A stretch of DNA of 64,000 bases from Blastobasis lacticolella. Its lineage: Eukaryota; Arthropoda; Insecta; Lepidoptera; Blastobasidae. The stretch is from positions 13,594,001 to 13,658,000 of the forward strand of contig LR990060.1 in NCBI GenBank assembly GCA_905147135.1, written 5' to 3'. Of this stretch, positions 32,463 to 42,345 are shown one piece after another. Numbering within the stretch: position 1 is the first letter of the stretch; each line of letters begins with the position of its first letter. The notes beneath the pieces were generated by a model, which saw nothing but the letters and a program-made list of their open reading frames with translations, was not told the origin of the DNA and made no database searches. A program made the position numbers and the translations under genes.

Positions 32463-34895
32463 TCATCATCATCAGCCAGAAGACGCCCACTGCTGGGCAT
32501 AGGCCTCCCCCAGAGATCTCCACAAAGACCGGTCCTGTGCTTTCCGCATCCAGCTGGTACCTGCGATCCTTACCAGGTCGTCGGTCCACCTTGTAGGAGG
32601 CCTACCCACGCTGCGTCTACCGGTACGTGGTCGCCACTCGAGAACTTTACTGCCCCATCGGCCATCTGTTCTTCGAGCTATGTGCCCTGCCCACTGCCAC
32701 TTCAGTCTGGCAATCCTTAGAGCTATGTCGGTGACCTTGGTTCGCTTGCGGATCTCCTCATTTCTGACTCGATCGCGCAAAGAAACTCCGAGCATAGCTC
32801 TTTCCATTGCCCTTTGGGTAACAGTGAGCTTTCTTATAAGGCCCATAGTGAGTGGCCACGTTTCAGCTCCGTAAGTCATCACTGGCAACACACATTGGTC
32901 AAAGACCTTCGTCTTGAGACACTGCGGTAATTGGGACGAAAATATGTGGCGTAGCTTCCCGAACGCTGCCCAACCGAGTTGGATTCGTCGATTGACCTCT
33001 TTCTCGAAATTGGACCTACCTAGCCGGACTATTTGTCCTAGGTATGTATAGTCGTCAACAACTTCAAGTGGAGTGCCTCCAACTGTCACTGGAGTAGGCA
33101 CAACATGGACATTCGACATAAATTTCGTCTTGTCCATGTTCATTTTAAGACCTACTTGTTGAGAGGCACTACAGAGGTCATCAAGCATTTTGCCCAAGTC
33201 TTCCAGGGTTTCAGCCATGACTACGATATCGTCAGCAAATCTGAGGTGCGTGAGGTACTCGCCGTTAATATTGATGCCAAGTCCGTCCCAGTCCAGAAGC
33301 CTAAAGATATCCTCCAGTGCAGCGGTAAACAACTTCGGAGATATGACATCACCTTGTCTAACACCTCGCTGCAGCTGAATAGGTTCTGTGGTCTTGTCCT
33401 GGAGACGAACTGACATAGTGGCGTTTTTGTACAAACACTTCAATGCTTCGATATATCGATAGTCAATTTGGCACCGCTGTAGAGACTGGAGCACCGCCCA
33501 AGTTTCGATCGAATCGAAGGCTTTCTCATAGTCCACAAACGCCAAGCATAATGGCCGGTTATACTCTTCGGTCTTCTGTACAACCTGCCGCAGCGTATGT
33601 ATGTGGTCTATGGTACTAAAACCTTTTCGGAATCCGGCTTGTTCGGGAGGCTGGAAGTCATCAAACCTGCGTGCGAGACGATTCGTAATGACTCTCGAAA
33701 ACAGCTTATAGACATGGGTCAGTAGCGATATTGGTCTGAAGTTCTTCAAGAGAGCCTTATCACCTTTCTTGAAGAACAATATCACTATGCTTCTGTGCCA
33801 TGCTTCCGGCGTTTTGCCCTCGAGGATGACGGAATTGAACAGCTTTTGAAGGGACTTAAGCACAGGTTTGCCACCAGCTTTCAGAAGCTCAGCCGTAATT
33901 CCATCATCACCCGGCGCCTTGTTGTTCTTAAGCTGTTTGAGAGCCATACTAATCTCGTACAGGCTGATGTCCGGGATATCTTCGGTGTAGTGTCGGGTCA
34001 ACTTGGCTCTGGGGTCTTTTGCCATACTGGTAACAGGTGCCCGTGTTGTCGTGTATAACTGTCCATAGAACCTCTCGACTTCCCTCAAAACCTCGGACTT
34101 GGTCGAAACAACTCTGCCGTCATCCGTTTTCAGTCTCGTCAACTGGCTCTGTCCAATCGACAGATCTCTCGAAAAGACTTTAGAGCCTTTGTTCCGCTCG
34201 ATCGCCGCCTCAATATTGGTAGTATTGAAGCGGCGTATGTCGCGAGTCAGAGACTTGGAGATCCGTCGATTAAGTCGCCTAAATTGAGAGACATCATCAG
34301 GGGACTGCAGAGTCATTCCGCGTCTTTCTTCGATGAGTTTGAGGGTATCGTCAGAGATTTTGTTTGTTCTGTTTGTACGGCAGGCCTTGTAAAACTTTGA
34401 CCCAACCGTATAGACAGTTTCCACGAACCTGTTATTATAGTCGTCCACGTCGACGCACTCTCCTAGGCACTCGAAGCGATTTTGTAATTCGAGTTGAAAG
34501 CTCTCGGGGTTTTGGATTTGGATGGGTACAGGCCGGAGCGTGGACCTCATCAATCTCGATCTTTCCAGCTGGGGATTAATATTCAATGTGCCTCTTACCA
34601 AGCGGTGATCACTGCCAATTTTAACGCTATTGATCACCGAGACATCATTGAATATATGCCGTTTCGTAGATAGGATGAAGTCAATCTCATTTTTTGTGAC
34701 ACCATCGGGACTAACCCACGTCCATCTGCGATGAGCCGGCTTCCTGAAAAATGAGTTCATCATAAAGAGTCCCTCCTTCTCCATAAAGCCGGCCAGCATC
34801 TGGCCACGGGCGTTCTGGCCACTTCCAATTCCAAATTGCCCCACTCTCAACTCGTCTCCGCCTCGTTTGCCCAGTTTCGCGTTGTTCAATTCAAC
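32463..34895 (-). mobile_element. RTE-clade retrotransposon, 5' truncated
   Basis: The 3' end on the minus strand is GGCCTATGCCCAGCAGTGGG, then GCTGATGATGATGAAGG, a lepidopteran RTE tail type that recurs at 13825 and 24323. The 5' border falls within the endonuclease domain near 34890, where homology gives way to another element's tail. Confidence 0.85.
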
Positions 34896-34964
34896 CTTAT
34901 TTGAGAGAAAAGGGCGACCCAGCCCCCACGCCACTATTATTTTTGCTACTAAGGTGGCAAACAA
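32472..34964 (-). CDS. RTE retrotransposon protein: partial endonuclease and intact reverse transcriptase
   Basis: An 830-codon open frame. Residues from about 28 match RTE: NAKLGKRGGDELRVG is the second half of the AP endonuclease, with WTWVSPDG (82-89) and GSDHRLV (117-123). RT motifs are APGDDGI (350-356), FVDYEKAFD (476-484), GVRQGDVISP (534-543) and catalytic FADD (576-579). The C-terminal part has YGAETW and AGHIARRTDGRWG. The first ~25 residues come from adjacent unrelated DNA, so the ATG at 34964 is fortuitous. Without the first half of the endonuclease it cannot nick target DNA by itself, yet no stop has appeared in the RT, suggesting a recent insertion. Confidence 0.9.
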   Translation of the reverse strand: MFATLVAKIIVAWGLGRPFLSNKVELNNAKLGKRGGDELRVGQFGIGSGQNARGQMLAGFMEKEGLFMMNSFFRKPAHRRWTWVSPDGVTKNEIDFILSTKRHIFNDVSVINSVKIGSDHRLVRGTLNINPQLERSRLMRSTLRPVPIQIQNPESFQLELQNRFECLGECVDVDDYNNRFVETVYTVGSKFYKACRTNRTNKISDDTLKLIEERRGMTLQSPDDVSQFRRLNRRISKSLTRDIRRFNTTNIEAAIERNKGSKVFSRDLSIGQSQLTRLKTDDGRVVSTKSEVLREVERFYGQLYTTTRAPVTSMAKDPRAKLTRHYTEDIPDISLYEISMALKQLKNNKAPGDDGITAELLKAGGKPVLKSLQKLFNSVILEGKTPEAWHRSIVILFFKKGDKALLKNFRPISLLTHVYKLFSRVITNRLARRFDDFQPPEQAGFRKGFSTIDHIHTLRQVVQKTEEYNRPLCLAFVDYEKAFDSIETWAVLQSLQRCQIDYRYIEALKCLYKNATMSVRLQDKTTEPIQLQRGVRQGDVISPKLFTAALEDIFRLLDWDGLGININGEYLTHLRFADDIVVMAETLEDLGKMLDDLCSASQQVGLKMNMDKTKFMSNVHVVPTPVTVGGTPLEVVDDYTYLGQIVRLGRSNFEKEVNRRIQLGWAAFGKLRHIFSSQLPQCLKTKVFDQCVLPVMTYGAETWPLTMGLIRKLTVTQRAMERAMLGVSLRDRVRNEEIRKRTKVTDIALRIARLKWQWAGHIARRTDGRWGSKVLEWRPRTGRRSVGRPPTRWTDDLVRIAGTSWMRKAQDRSLWRSLGEAYAQQWASSG

Positions 34965-35180
34965 GCTTACGGCCCGCCTGATGGTAAGCAGTCACCGCAG
35001 CCTATGGACATTTGCAATATAAGGGGCATCACCCATTATGTCCCTTATATTGCAAAACCCTTTTCATCCCTTTCTTGAAGAATTCCATGTTGTAGACTCC
35101 AGAGAAAACCCCTCCAGGTAGTTCATTCCACAACCTTATTGTGCGTGGGAGGAAGATCCTTTATAACCGCACAGTTCGCG
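34896..35180 (-). pseudogene. CR1/Jockey-type ORF2 end and 3' tail next to RTE
   Basis: The minus strand encodes an IRLWNELPGGVFSGVYNMEF-like segment with decay, then a TTACCATCAGGCGGGCCGTA and GCTTGTTTGCCACC tail. The truncated RTE starts where this tail ends. Confidence 0.6.
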
Positions 35181-36060
35181 ACCAATTTATGCAGGTGTTA
35201 TGCTTATGTTATGCCACAGTACTTAAGAAACCTAAGATCAACTAAAAAAGAAACCTTCCTATTACCTTGCCCCGCCCTCCGATAAACTATCTAACAAAAC
35301 ACGCGACAAAACCTAACTGCATTTGCCTCAATGAGCAGTTTTCCAATAGGTATCTAAAGCATTCCTTATCACTCGCTAGATGGCGCCCCAACAATTTTGG
35401 TTATCGAAGATCGCTTGAAATAGGTACTTATCAAAGAGGATATAAACACTGGGTATCTTCTACGGGATCATATCAATACATTTCAAAAATTTTAATTTTA
35501 ATTAATTATTACAAAAAAGCAAACAACAATTTGATTGAGTCATTTCGTTTCATGGACGCTGGGATCAAGAATTAACGTAATTCAAATATAAAAGGTTTGT
35601 ATTAAAATGGAACATAGTGCCTACTTACATAAAAAACTTTCCTACATTTCTTCCAACCTTCAAAAGCTAGGTTTATATTAATAAATTTTTTTTTTAAGTT
35701 TAGTATAAAGTTGGCTGCATGAAATCACTGCCACCATCATAAAAATAAAAAAAAAAGATTACCAAAATTGTAGGAGCGCCATCATCTATTGATGCTTTTT
35801 GAAACCAACTGACAATACCTACTGGAAAACTCCACATTGCTTGTTTTCTTAGGTAAGGAACTAAAGTCCACCAAAACAACTCAGTGATAAACTGATAACA
35901 AAACCACCTTTGTATTCCCTACCTTTGGACTTCAGACAGGCACGCCTATTTTTACAGCTCAGATTAAGATAAAGAAGATGTAAAGATACATAAATGAATG
36001 TCTATTGTTTAAGTTAATTAATACCTGTAAAATAAAAGTTATTTAGTTATAAGTGCTCAA
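35181..36060. other. AT-rich stretch without recognised gene
   Basis: Short open frames only; no motif recognised. Confidence 0.4.
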
Positions 36061-36061
36061 T

Positions 36062-36225
36062 ATTGCCTCCACCGCTCTTTAGATCTCCTTTCAGAGGGTC
36101 TAAGGTTGTCTGGAAGAAATCCCATTGTGGGATAAGCCCGCCTTTGCTTTGTAAAATGATATTTTTCTACCTACTGTATTTCTTTTTACATGCAATAAAG
36201 AGTTTACATACATACATACATACAT
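36062..36225 (+). repeat. CR1-type 3' end with (CATA)n tail
   Basis: GGTCTAAGGTTGTCTGG, AAGCCCGCCTTTGC and TGCAATAAAGAGTTTACATA end in a run of CATA units at 36203-36222, a common non-LTR terminus in moths. Confidence 0.55.
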
Positions 36226-36296
36226 AGATCAGAATGTATCAATGTTTTGTCTAAACAATTATCCGACGCTAAAAACAATAACACTGTATAATAATT

Positions 36297-36595
36297 TTCT
36301 TGGCGTTAAAGTTCCGGTTGGGCTCTCGCGCACGAGGGCCCTGGGTCCGCCTTACCCATGATCCAGGATTTGGCATATCGGGTAATTACAGTGGAGCGAC
36401 TGATATCTGATCTCCGTAAACCTGTTAACAGAGAGACCTGACCAGGTTGGATCATGGTTTCATCACAATGTTTTCCCTCACCGTAAGAGCATCGGTTAGC
36501 ATTCAACTAATGTACATAACTCAGAAAAGAGTCGTTGGTGCCACAGTGGGATTCAAACCCGGTACCGGAACCACTAGGCAACCGACTCTCCAAAT
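36297..36595 (-). repeat. SINE B, head partly lost
   Basis: The inverted body from TTGGCGTTAAAGTTCCGG through GACCAGGTTGGATCATGG to CTCAGAAAAGAGTCGTTGG is well kept. Head motifs near 36550 are degraded. Confidence 0.75.
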
Positions 36596-36689
36596 ACAAT
36601 AACACTGAATTGCGGACCAAAGAACACAAACTTATAGATAAAAATACAAATATAGCATTAACAACAATCCAAACACAGTCGACCTTGCG

Positions 36690-36832
36690 CGGTCTTATTT
36701 GTTATTTATACGGCAGACAAACAGGCAAGCGGGCTACCTGATGGTTAGTGGTCACCGCCGACTATGGACATCAGCTTCACGTTGGTATCAGAGGTATCAC
36801 CAATGCCCACCTCTAAAGAAATTTCAAATACA
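36690..36832 (-). repeat. CR1-type 3' tail (family F)
   Basis: CGGCAGACAAACAGGCAAGC and GGGCTACCTGATGG are the inverted family F end. The stretch 36833-37721 has no recognised gene; a 12-bp inverted pair AGAAGAGACTTG/CAAGTCTCTTCT sits near 37308 and 37386. Confidence 0.6.
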
Positions 36833-37721
36833 TAACTCTTAAAACGGCTTCCAACTTTCTGCTATAGGCCGTCTACTACTTACTCGGACGTGCATTGCAT
36901 TACCTCGTTATCCTTGGATTACCTTACACATTATTCGAGTAGATTACTTCTTAACTGTGATGCGAAAGAGAAATGCGTCTCTTGTGCGCCGGGTGCTGGG
37001 ATGTGGCAGCGGCATTCTGCGGGGCTATTGGCTATCTCAGTGGACAACTGAATTTGACTTAAAATAATCTTACACCCCTCTAATTCGGTAGACGCTATAG
37101 CCAGTGGCCAGCGTAGATGACGTAATGTAGAATTATTTAATGTCCAATTCAGTTGCCAACTAAGTTAGACAATGGCCCCGCTGGGCAGGTTTCCTGACCG
37201 TCATGACAGCGATTTTTTTTACCTGAGGCGCTGCTGTCTAGTCTCGCATGGGTTATTGGATGGCAGCGTCTCACGTCGTTAGTATTGGTATAACCCACGT
37301 CACGAAAGAAGAGACTTGTCAAATGGCAGTGGAGGGGATTTCGCGCAGGTAATCTTATACAGCGCAAGTCGAACCACGTGACCCGCCAAGTCTCTTCTTA
37401 TTCGACAGTAGCTATACCTACTTATTATACATTTGACATATTAATTACGTTTACGTTAATGAAATTTTTATTTTGTAACATTTATGAATTTATTGACGTT
37501 ATTTATTATTTAGATAAGTATATGTAATGCACTTGATTATTAATAATTTTAATTTGATAACTGTAATGAAATTATGGAGTCTTTGTTGCTTGAATAAATG
37601 AAAATGCGATGAAAAATCAAATTAAAGGTGTTCTCTAAGGCGTAGTCGGTCCAAATCACTAGGATATTCGGAGAATTTCTTATCCCTAAAACTGGTGAAC
37701 TCTGGTGAAATCATCATCATT

Positions 37722-37792
37722 ATCTTGGCGTCAATATTCCGGTTGTGTTCTCGCGCGCGAGGGTCCTTTGACCTTGATTTGGTAGATCGACA
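37722..37792 (-). repeat. SINE B tail fragment
   Basis: TTGGCGTCAATATTCCGGTTG and TCTCGCGCGCGAGGGTCC are the inverted 3' end. Confidence 0.6.
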
Positions 37793-38002
37793 AGTAGATA
37801 AATAATAACAGAAAGCTAAAAAAACTCCGATAAAATGTTTGCATACAACTTGAAAAAAGAAATTGTCACTGATACGTATTGCAATTTTTTTTAACTTTGT
37901 TTTGGAAACAATATTATCAGATTGACGTCACAGCGCTAGATTCACATATAAGTCGGAAAGGTAGGTGTACCTAAATGATGGAAGCTCATAATGGGGCAAC
38001 TG

Positions 38003-39468
38003 TTTTTTTTTTTTATTACTTTACTAGCCAGGCATTTGACCGCCACCTCACCTGGTGGTAAGTGACGATGCGGTCTATGATGGAGCATGCCTGTCTAGGA
38101 ACAGCCTATTCACTCTAGCCTTGAAGGCATCCAGATTATATTGATCAGGGAACACACACGCAGGCAACGCATTCCACTCCTTAGCCGTACGCATTATAAA
38201 AGTCGAGCCAAAGCGGCTCGTGCGGATAATGGGAAGATCCACGACATAAGGATGAAGCGCTCGCCCGGATCGCGTCTCCCGATGGCGGCGCGGGGCCCCG
38301 CGGGAGGAATGAGGTCGTGCAACTGCTTCGCACACTCTCCGAAGTGCAACCTGTAGAAAACCGACAAACGCGCAACCCTACGCCGATGCTCGAGGCTCTG
38401 CAGCTTAGCCTCAATTAACTGCGGATCACATCAATCCAAAGCAGCCAGTTGGTATTTGGCTGATCCATCCCAGAGGTGGCAGCAGTACTCCATGCAAGAT
38501 CGGACTTGTGCTTGATATAATTGAAGCAACTGCCTTGAAGTGAAGTACCGCTTGACCTTCGAGAGGATTCCAAGTTTTTTTGCAGCAGTCTTGGCTTTTG
38601 ATTCGATGTACTGCCCAAAGTTGAGATTGGTTGATAGCTCAACACCCAGGAGCTGTAGGTTGTCGGTAATTTCCACAGACACACCCCGGAAAGTCGGAGC
38701 TAGATGGAATGGACTCCGTTTAGCGGAAAACAAACACGCCTGTGTTTTGGTGGCGTTGAACGACACTAGATTGGCTTCGCCCCAATCGGACACTGCCTTG
38801 AGAGCCTCGTTCAAGCGACCAACCATGGCCTTTCGACAAGACTGAATATCGCCTCTGCTAGCTTTTGCATCTGACAGATATCTTTCCGTTACTGTGCTGT
38901 CGTCTGCGTACCCAAAGATACCGGGTCCAAGCAGATTGTTAATATGCAGCAGGAAAAGAGTCGCGGACAGAACCGACCCCTGAGGAACTTCCGCGTCGAT
39001 AGCCTTAAGTTCAGACGTGTTACCGTCTAGAACTACACGGATTGATCGTTCACTCAGAAAATCCGATATCCAGGTGCAAAAGCCAGCAGGAATACCATAT
39101 GAGGGAAGCTTGCTTAAAAGGGCTGCGTGCCAAACCCTGTCAAAGGCCTTGGATATATCGAGAGACACAGCAAGGGCCCCGCCATGCCTCTCAATGGCCT
39201 CACTCCACATATGAGTAGCATACACCAGAAGGTCCCCAGTTGACCGACCACAGCGGAATCCGTACTGGTGATCGCTGAGGAGATCGTTACCTTCAAGATG
39301 CACGAGGAGTTTCTTGTTCAGTGCACGCTCCATAATCTTACAGAGTATGGAGGTAACCGAAATAGGGCACGGTAGTTGGCAGGGTCTGCGCGGCTGCCCT
39401 TCTTGGGCACGGGCTGCACATTGGCAAGCCTCCATGTCTTCGGTACAATTCCAGTCTCTAGTGACCTA
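38003..39468 (-). mobile_element. Jockey/CR1-type non-LTR element, 5' truncated
   Basis: From the right the minus strand reads mid-RT sequence, RT, C-terminal region and a 3' tail (TTACCACCAGGTGAGGTGGC) ending in a 14-A run at about 38003-38017. The endonuclease and ORF1 are lost. Confidence 0.8.
38431..39435 (-). CDS. Reverse transcriptase fragment, Jockey/CR1 type
   Basis: A 334-codon open frame. After about 25 residues out of register it encodes SVTSILCKIMERALNKKL, QYGFRCGRSTGDLLVYATHM, SLDISKAFDRVWH (RT motif A), VPQGSVLSATLFLLHIN (motif B) and GYADDSTVTERY (catalytic YADD). It then reads LQLLGVELSTNLNFGQYIES and SCMEYCCHLWDGS. The domain continues after 38431 in shifted frames ([17 protein letters not shown], then [18 protein letters not shown]), so at least one frameshift separates it from its C-terminus. 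Non-functional, but the core is well preserved. Confidence 0.8.
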   Translation of the reverse strand: MEACQCAARAQEGQPRRPCQLPCPISVTSILCKIMERALNKKLLVHLEGNDLLSDHQYGFRCGRSTGDLLVYATHMWSEAIERHGGALAVSLDISKAFDRVWHAALLSKLPSYGIPAGFCTWISDFLSERSIRVVLDGNTSELKAIDAEVPQGSVLSATLFLLHINNLLGPGIFGYADDSTVTERYLSDAKASRGDIQSCRKAMVGRLNEALKAVSDWGEANLVSFNATKTQACLFSAKRSPFHLAPTFRGVSVEITDNLQLLGVELSTNLNFGQYIESKAKTAAKKLGILSKVKRYFTSRQLLQLYQAQVRSCMEYCCHLWDGSAKYQLAALD

Positions 39469-39874
39469 CTAGACCTACTACACGGCCTAGAATGCCACTT
39501 GCGGCGGGTTTTTTAACAACCCCATGTCATAAGTCCATAGGAAACACTGTGGGCTGGGAGCTCAATTCACATACCTACCTACTAATAGTATGATACTTTT
39601 TTTTCGAACCTTCGCGTGGACCAGCAGAGGGAGTTCCTGAGGAAAAGGATTTATTTCATTGTCATTGGTATGTGACTGCCATCACTGACGTTTAGTGTAG
39701 ATGCAGGGCATTGCAGTTGGAAGAGGTCTTGAAACGTTTATCCAGTGGAATCGGCGATTACATATTCGGCGCAACTAGGTACCACCCATACTTACTCATC
39801 ACATAGGTCACATAGGTTGATAACGGTTGATGAGTTCCACTGTCCATCTCCTGACACCATAATCAGATCCTCAT

Positions 39875-40118
39875 TTATCTATCATTCATTTTCATTTTTT
39901 CAGTTTTTAAAAAATTTCACAATGTTATAAAGTACTTACATGTGACACTGCAAACAAAGTGAGAGAGAGCATGCATTATTTACATTATGTCATAACTTAA
40001 TTAAGAGTACAAATTTTTTCCCTAAATAAAAAAATAATCAATTAGTTGCATATTAAAATATCAATCAAATAATAATAATAATAATGTCAAGTTAGTAGAT
40101 ATATTAGTCAGATGTCAT
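39875..40118. repeat. Dispersed repeat J, copy 2
   Basis: Collinear with 14495-14750 (CAAAGTGAGAGAGAGCATGC, AATAATAATGTCAAGTTAGT). The stretches 39469-39874 and 40119-40720 show no recognised gene. Confidence 0.6.
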
Positions 40119-40721
40119 TCTGTATAGCAATAAATTTTTGTCAACCATTTTCATGTTACAATGTAATCAAATAGCGATGTGCCGGATTATCTTAATTCAT
40201 AATATTGTACTGTCAGAGGAACTGAGTAAGTCTGCAAACTTTAATAAGAATCGGTTTGGAAGTACTCAAAAAATCTGTCGCAATGTAAAAAAGATGACTA
40301 AATCAGTAAATAACGTTCTTCGAAATATGCCTACTAGTGGACGGTGTACAAAAACCGCGAATCGATGTACAGGATAACCGTTTGGTATACGAGTACTTTA
40401 GCTTAAAACATTCATTTTGACCGGTAGTTCCTAAAAATATTCCCGGGGGGGGGGCAGTAATATCGACATTAATTTTTTAAATGGGATTTGAATTTTTTTT
40501 TCTCAGATTCCTATAGTGTTCTAAAAATATACTACACCATTCGGCCACCTGTTTTCTAAAAATCCAAGAAATATTTTCAAAACATACCAAGGTTGGACAC
40601 CTCCAGGTAGGAGACGGATTAGTAAATTTTTGTATGTATAATTAATTAATAATAAATGTCTCTAAATATACCCATATCTAATGTGAAAAAGGCGATTTAT
40701 CTTATTTAATTTATTTTAGGC

Positions 40722-40790
40722 GGGAATCGAACCCGGGACCTCTTGCGTGGCAGACCCGGCATGTTGACCACTGAACCACGCAGGTGTCAA
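40722..40790 (-). repeat. tRNA-Gly-derived SINE C head, solitary
   Basis: The minus strand reads TGCGTGGTTCAGTGGTCAAC (box A region), CTGCCACGC (like the tRNA-Gly GCC anticodon arm) and CCCGGGTTCGATTCCCGCC (T arm). Stems are imperfect and there is an extra C in GGGTCTGCC, so it is not called a working tRNA. Nothing was recognised in 40791-41040. Confidence 0.65.
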
Positions 40791-41043
40791 TAATTACGAT
40801 TATTAGTGATAACATATAAAAATTAGTTTTAAGGAACCTAATTTATTTCGAAAATAGAGTAAATATGTACTATGTCTAAATGCAAAGTCAATAAAAATAA
40901 ATAAAAACACTTCTTCTATTTATGTTGTGGCATTCGCTAAACTAATAAAAAATTACGTTTATATTATTCGTCAGTTGGCAGCCGAAGGGGTTTTGTCCCC
41001 AGAGTAATTTTATGACAACGTCTATAAGTACTTACTTACTTAG

Positions 41044-41205
41044 GTACTGCGCTGGCTCAGTGACCTAAAGTGGATCTTGGCCTCCGACACCAGAGATCGC
41101 CACCTCTTCCTGTCCTGAGCCATCTCCCGCCAATCGAGGATTCCTAGTGCAAGTCTTTCAGGACTTCATCCATCCAGCGATATCTGGGTCGCTTGACATC
41201 TATCA
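41044..41205 (-). repeat. Non-LTR ORF end fragment
   Basis: The minus strand encodes a KRPRYRWMDEVLKDL-like segment, typical just before the stop of several insect RT proteins, with later frames broken. Confidence 0.45.
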
Positions 41206-41455
41206 GTACATACCTATAATAAATAGTAAAAAAATGTGTCTGTACATTGAATATACATATATACAAAAAAATCATTTAGAGCGATAAAGATATAGTAATA
41301 GAATAAGAATTGTATGTCGCATTAAAATCCGTTGCGTAGCTTAAAAGACTACCTACCCAGGTAGGAAAGTTCCAGATAAGTTCGTTAACGATCTATTTCC
41401 GATACTTTATCACTAGTAACTAGAAAACCACTTTGCCGACAGAAAAGTCGGACAA

Positions 41456-41585
41456 GGCGCTGTCCTAATTAGCACCGGATGTGCGACCATGGTCGTACGA
41501 CAAACGTCGCCCGACCAATAGGAGACCTCAAAACTGTCTATCGCACGACAATGGTCGCACGACCTTTGCTAATTAGGACCGCGCC
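41456..41585. mobile_element. PIF-like MITE, copy 2 (130 bp)
   Basis: GGCGCTGTCCTAATTAGCA at the left matches the inverted right end TGCTAATTAGGACCGCGCC with one mismatch. The flanking triplets CAA and TAA may be a decayed TAA duplication. Its core is shared with 10879. Confidence 0.7.
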
Positions 41586-41589
41586 TAAC

Positions 41590-41825
41590 ACCCGACTAAG
41601 TTTATGTGTATCGAAATATTTTCTAAATGACTTAACCGATTTTAATGAAACAAAGTTAAGAACCATGTCGATTAAACTGGCTTTCAAATACAGAAAATCG
41701 CATCCAAATCGGCCCATCCGTTCGGGAGCTACGATGGCACAGACAGTCACACAGATACACAAAGCCACAGCTACCTACATACGTCAAACCTATAAAACCC
41801 ATTTTTTTTCCTCGGGAGTTCACAA
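41590..41825 (-). repeat. Dispersed repeat M
   Basis: On the minus strand it contains ATCGTAGCTCCCGAACGGAT and AAAATCGGTTAAGTCATTTAG, wording typical of a common moth repeat. No coding frame is claimed. Confidence 0.4.
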
Positions 41826-41934
41826 ACGGCCACTTCATTCTTAAACCCCAATAACATGCTAATAACAATGTAATTACTAATAAGAAGACAATTTTGTTCG
41901 TTTGGGTGCTGCACGTGGGTGATAAGAAAAACCG

Positions 41935-42099
41935 CATGCAGCCACTAGTAAACAATAGTTTCGACGCTTCGAATACACCGCTGCAATGCTCTGTCATACC
42001 ATTGACAATCGTACACAAAGCTCCCTTTTTCTGTGTTGAGTAGAGTGCCACAAACTTATCTAACTCGGCGACAGCGTCGCTGTTGTCATTGACAGACAT
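41935..42099 (-). CDS. Possible first exon of an unidentified gene, divergent from the vanin-like gene
   Basis: From an ATG at 42099 the minus strand encodes MSVNDNSDAVAELDKFVALY then a plausible, non-repetitive stretch through EASKLLF. The frame stays open into repeat M, so the exon must end before about 41830. No donor stands out, and the left limit given is only approximate. The ATG lies 246 bp from the vanin-like gene's ATG on the opposite strand, suggesting a shared promoter region. The product was not recognised, and a chance frame is possible. Confidence 0.35.
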
Positions 42100-42345
42100 G
42101 ATTTTTCAAACTTGGGACACTTAGTTCCAATTTTAGGCCACTGCTAGATAAGTTTGTCACACTACGCGTACTACGCGTTATCTATCACAGTAGGTAGGTG
42201 CCCGGTGCAGCTTGCCCGCGTTCAACATTATTGTATTCGAATTTTGAATTTCATTCCACCGCCGGCCGCGGGCGTTGGTAGTCCTGTGCGTCGGTTTTTT
42301 ACTTTTTATTTTCTACTCTGTGGTGATTCCTTTTTTGAAAACAAA

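Noticed and set aside
33105..33413. Plus-strand frames inside 32.5-35 kb
   Set aside because: Shadows of the RTE frame on the other strand, which carries all the RT motifs.
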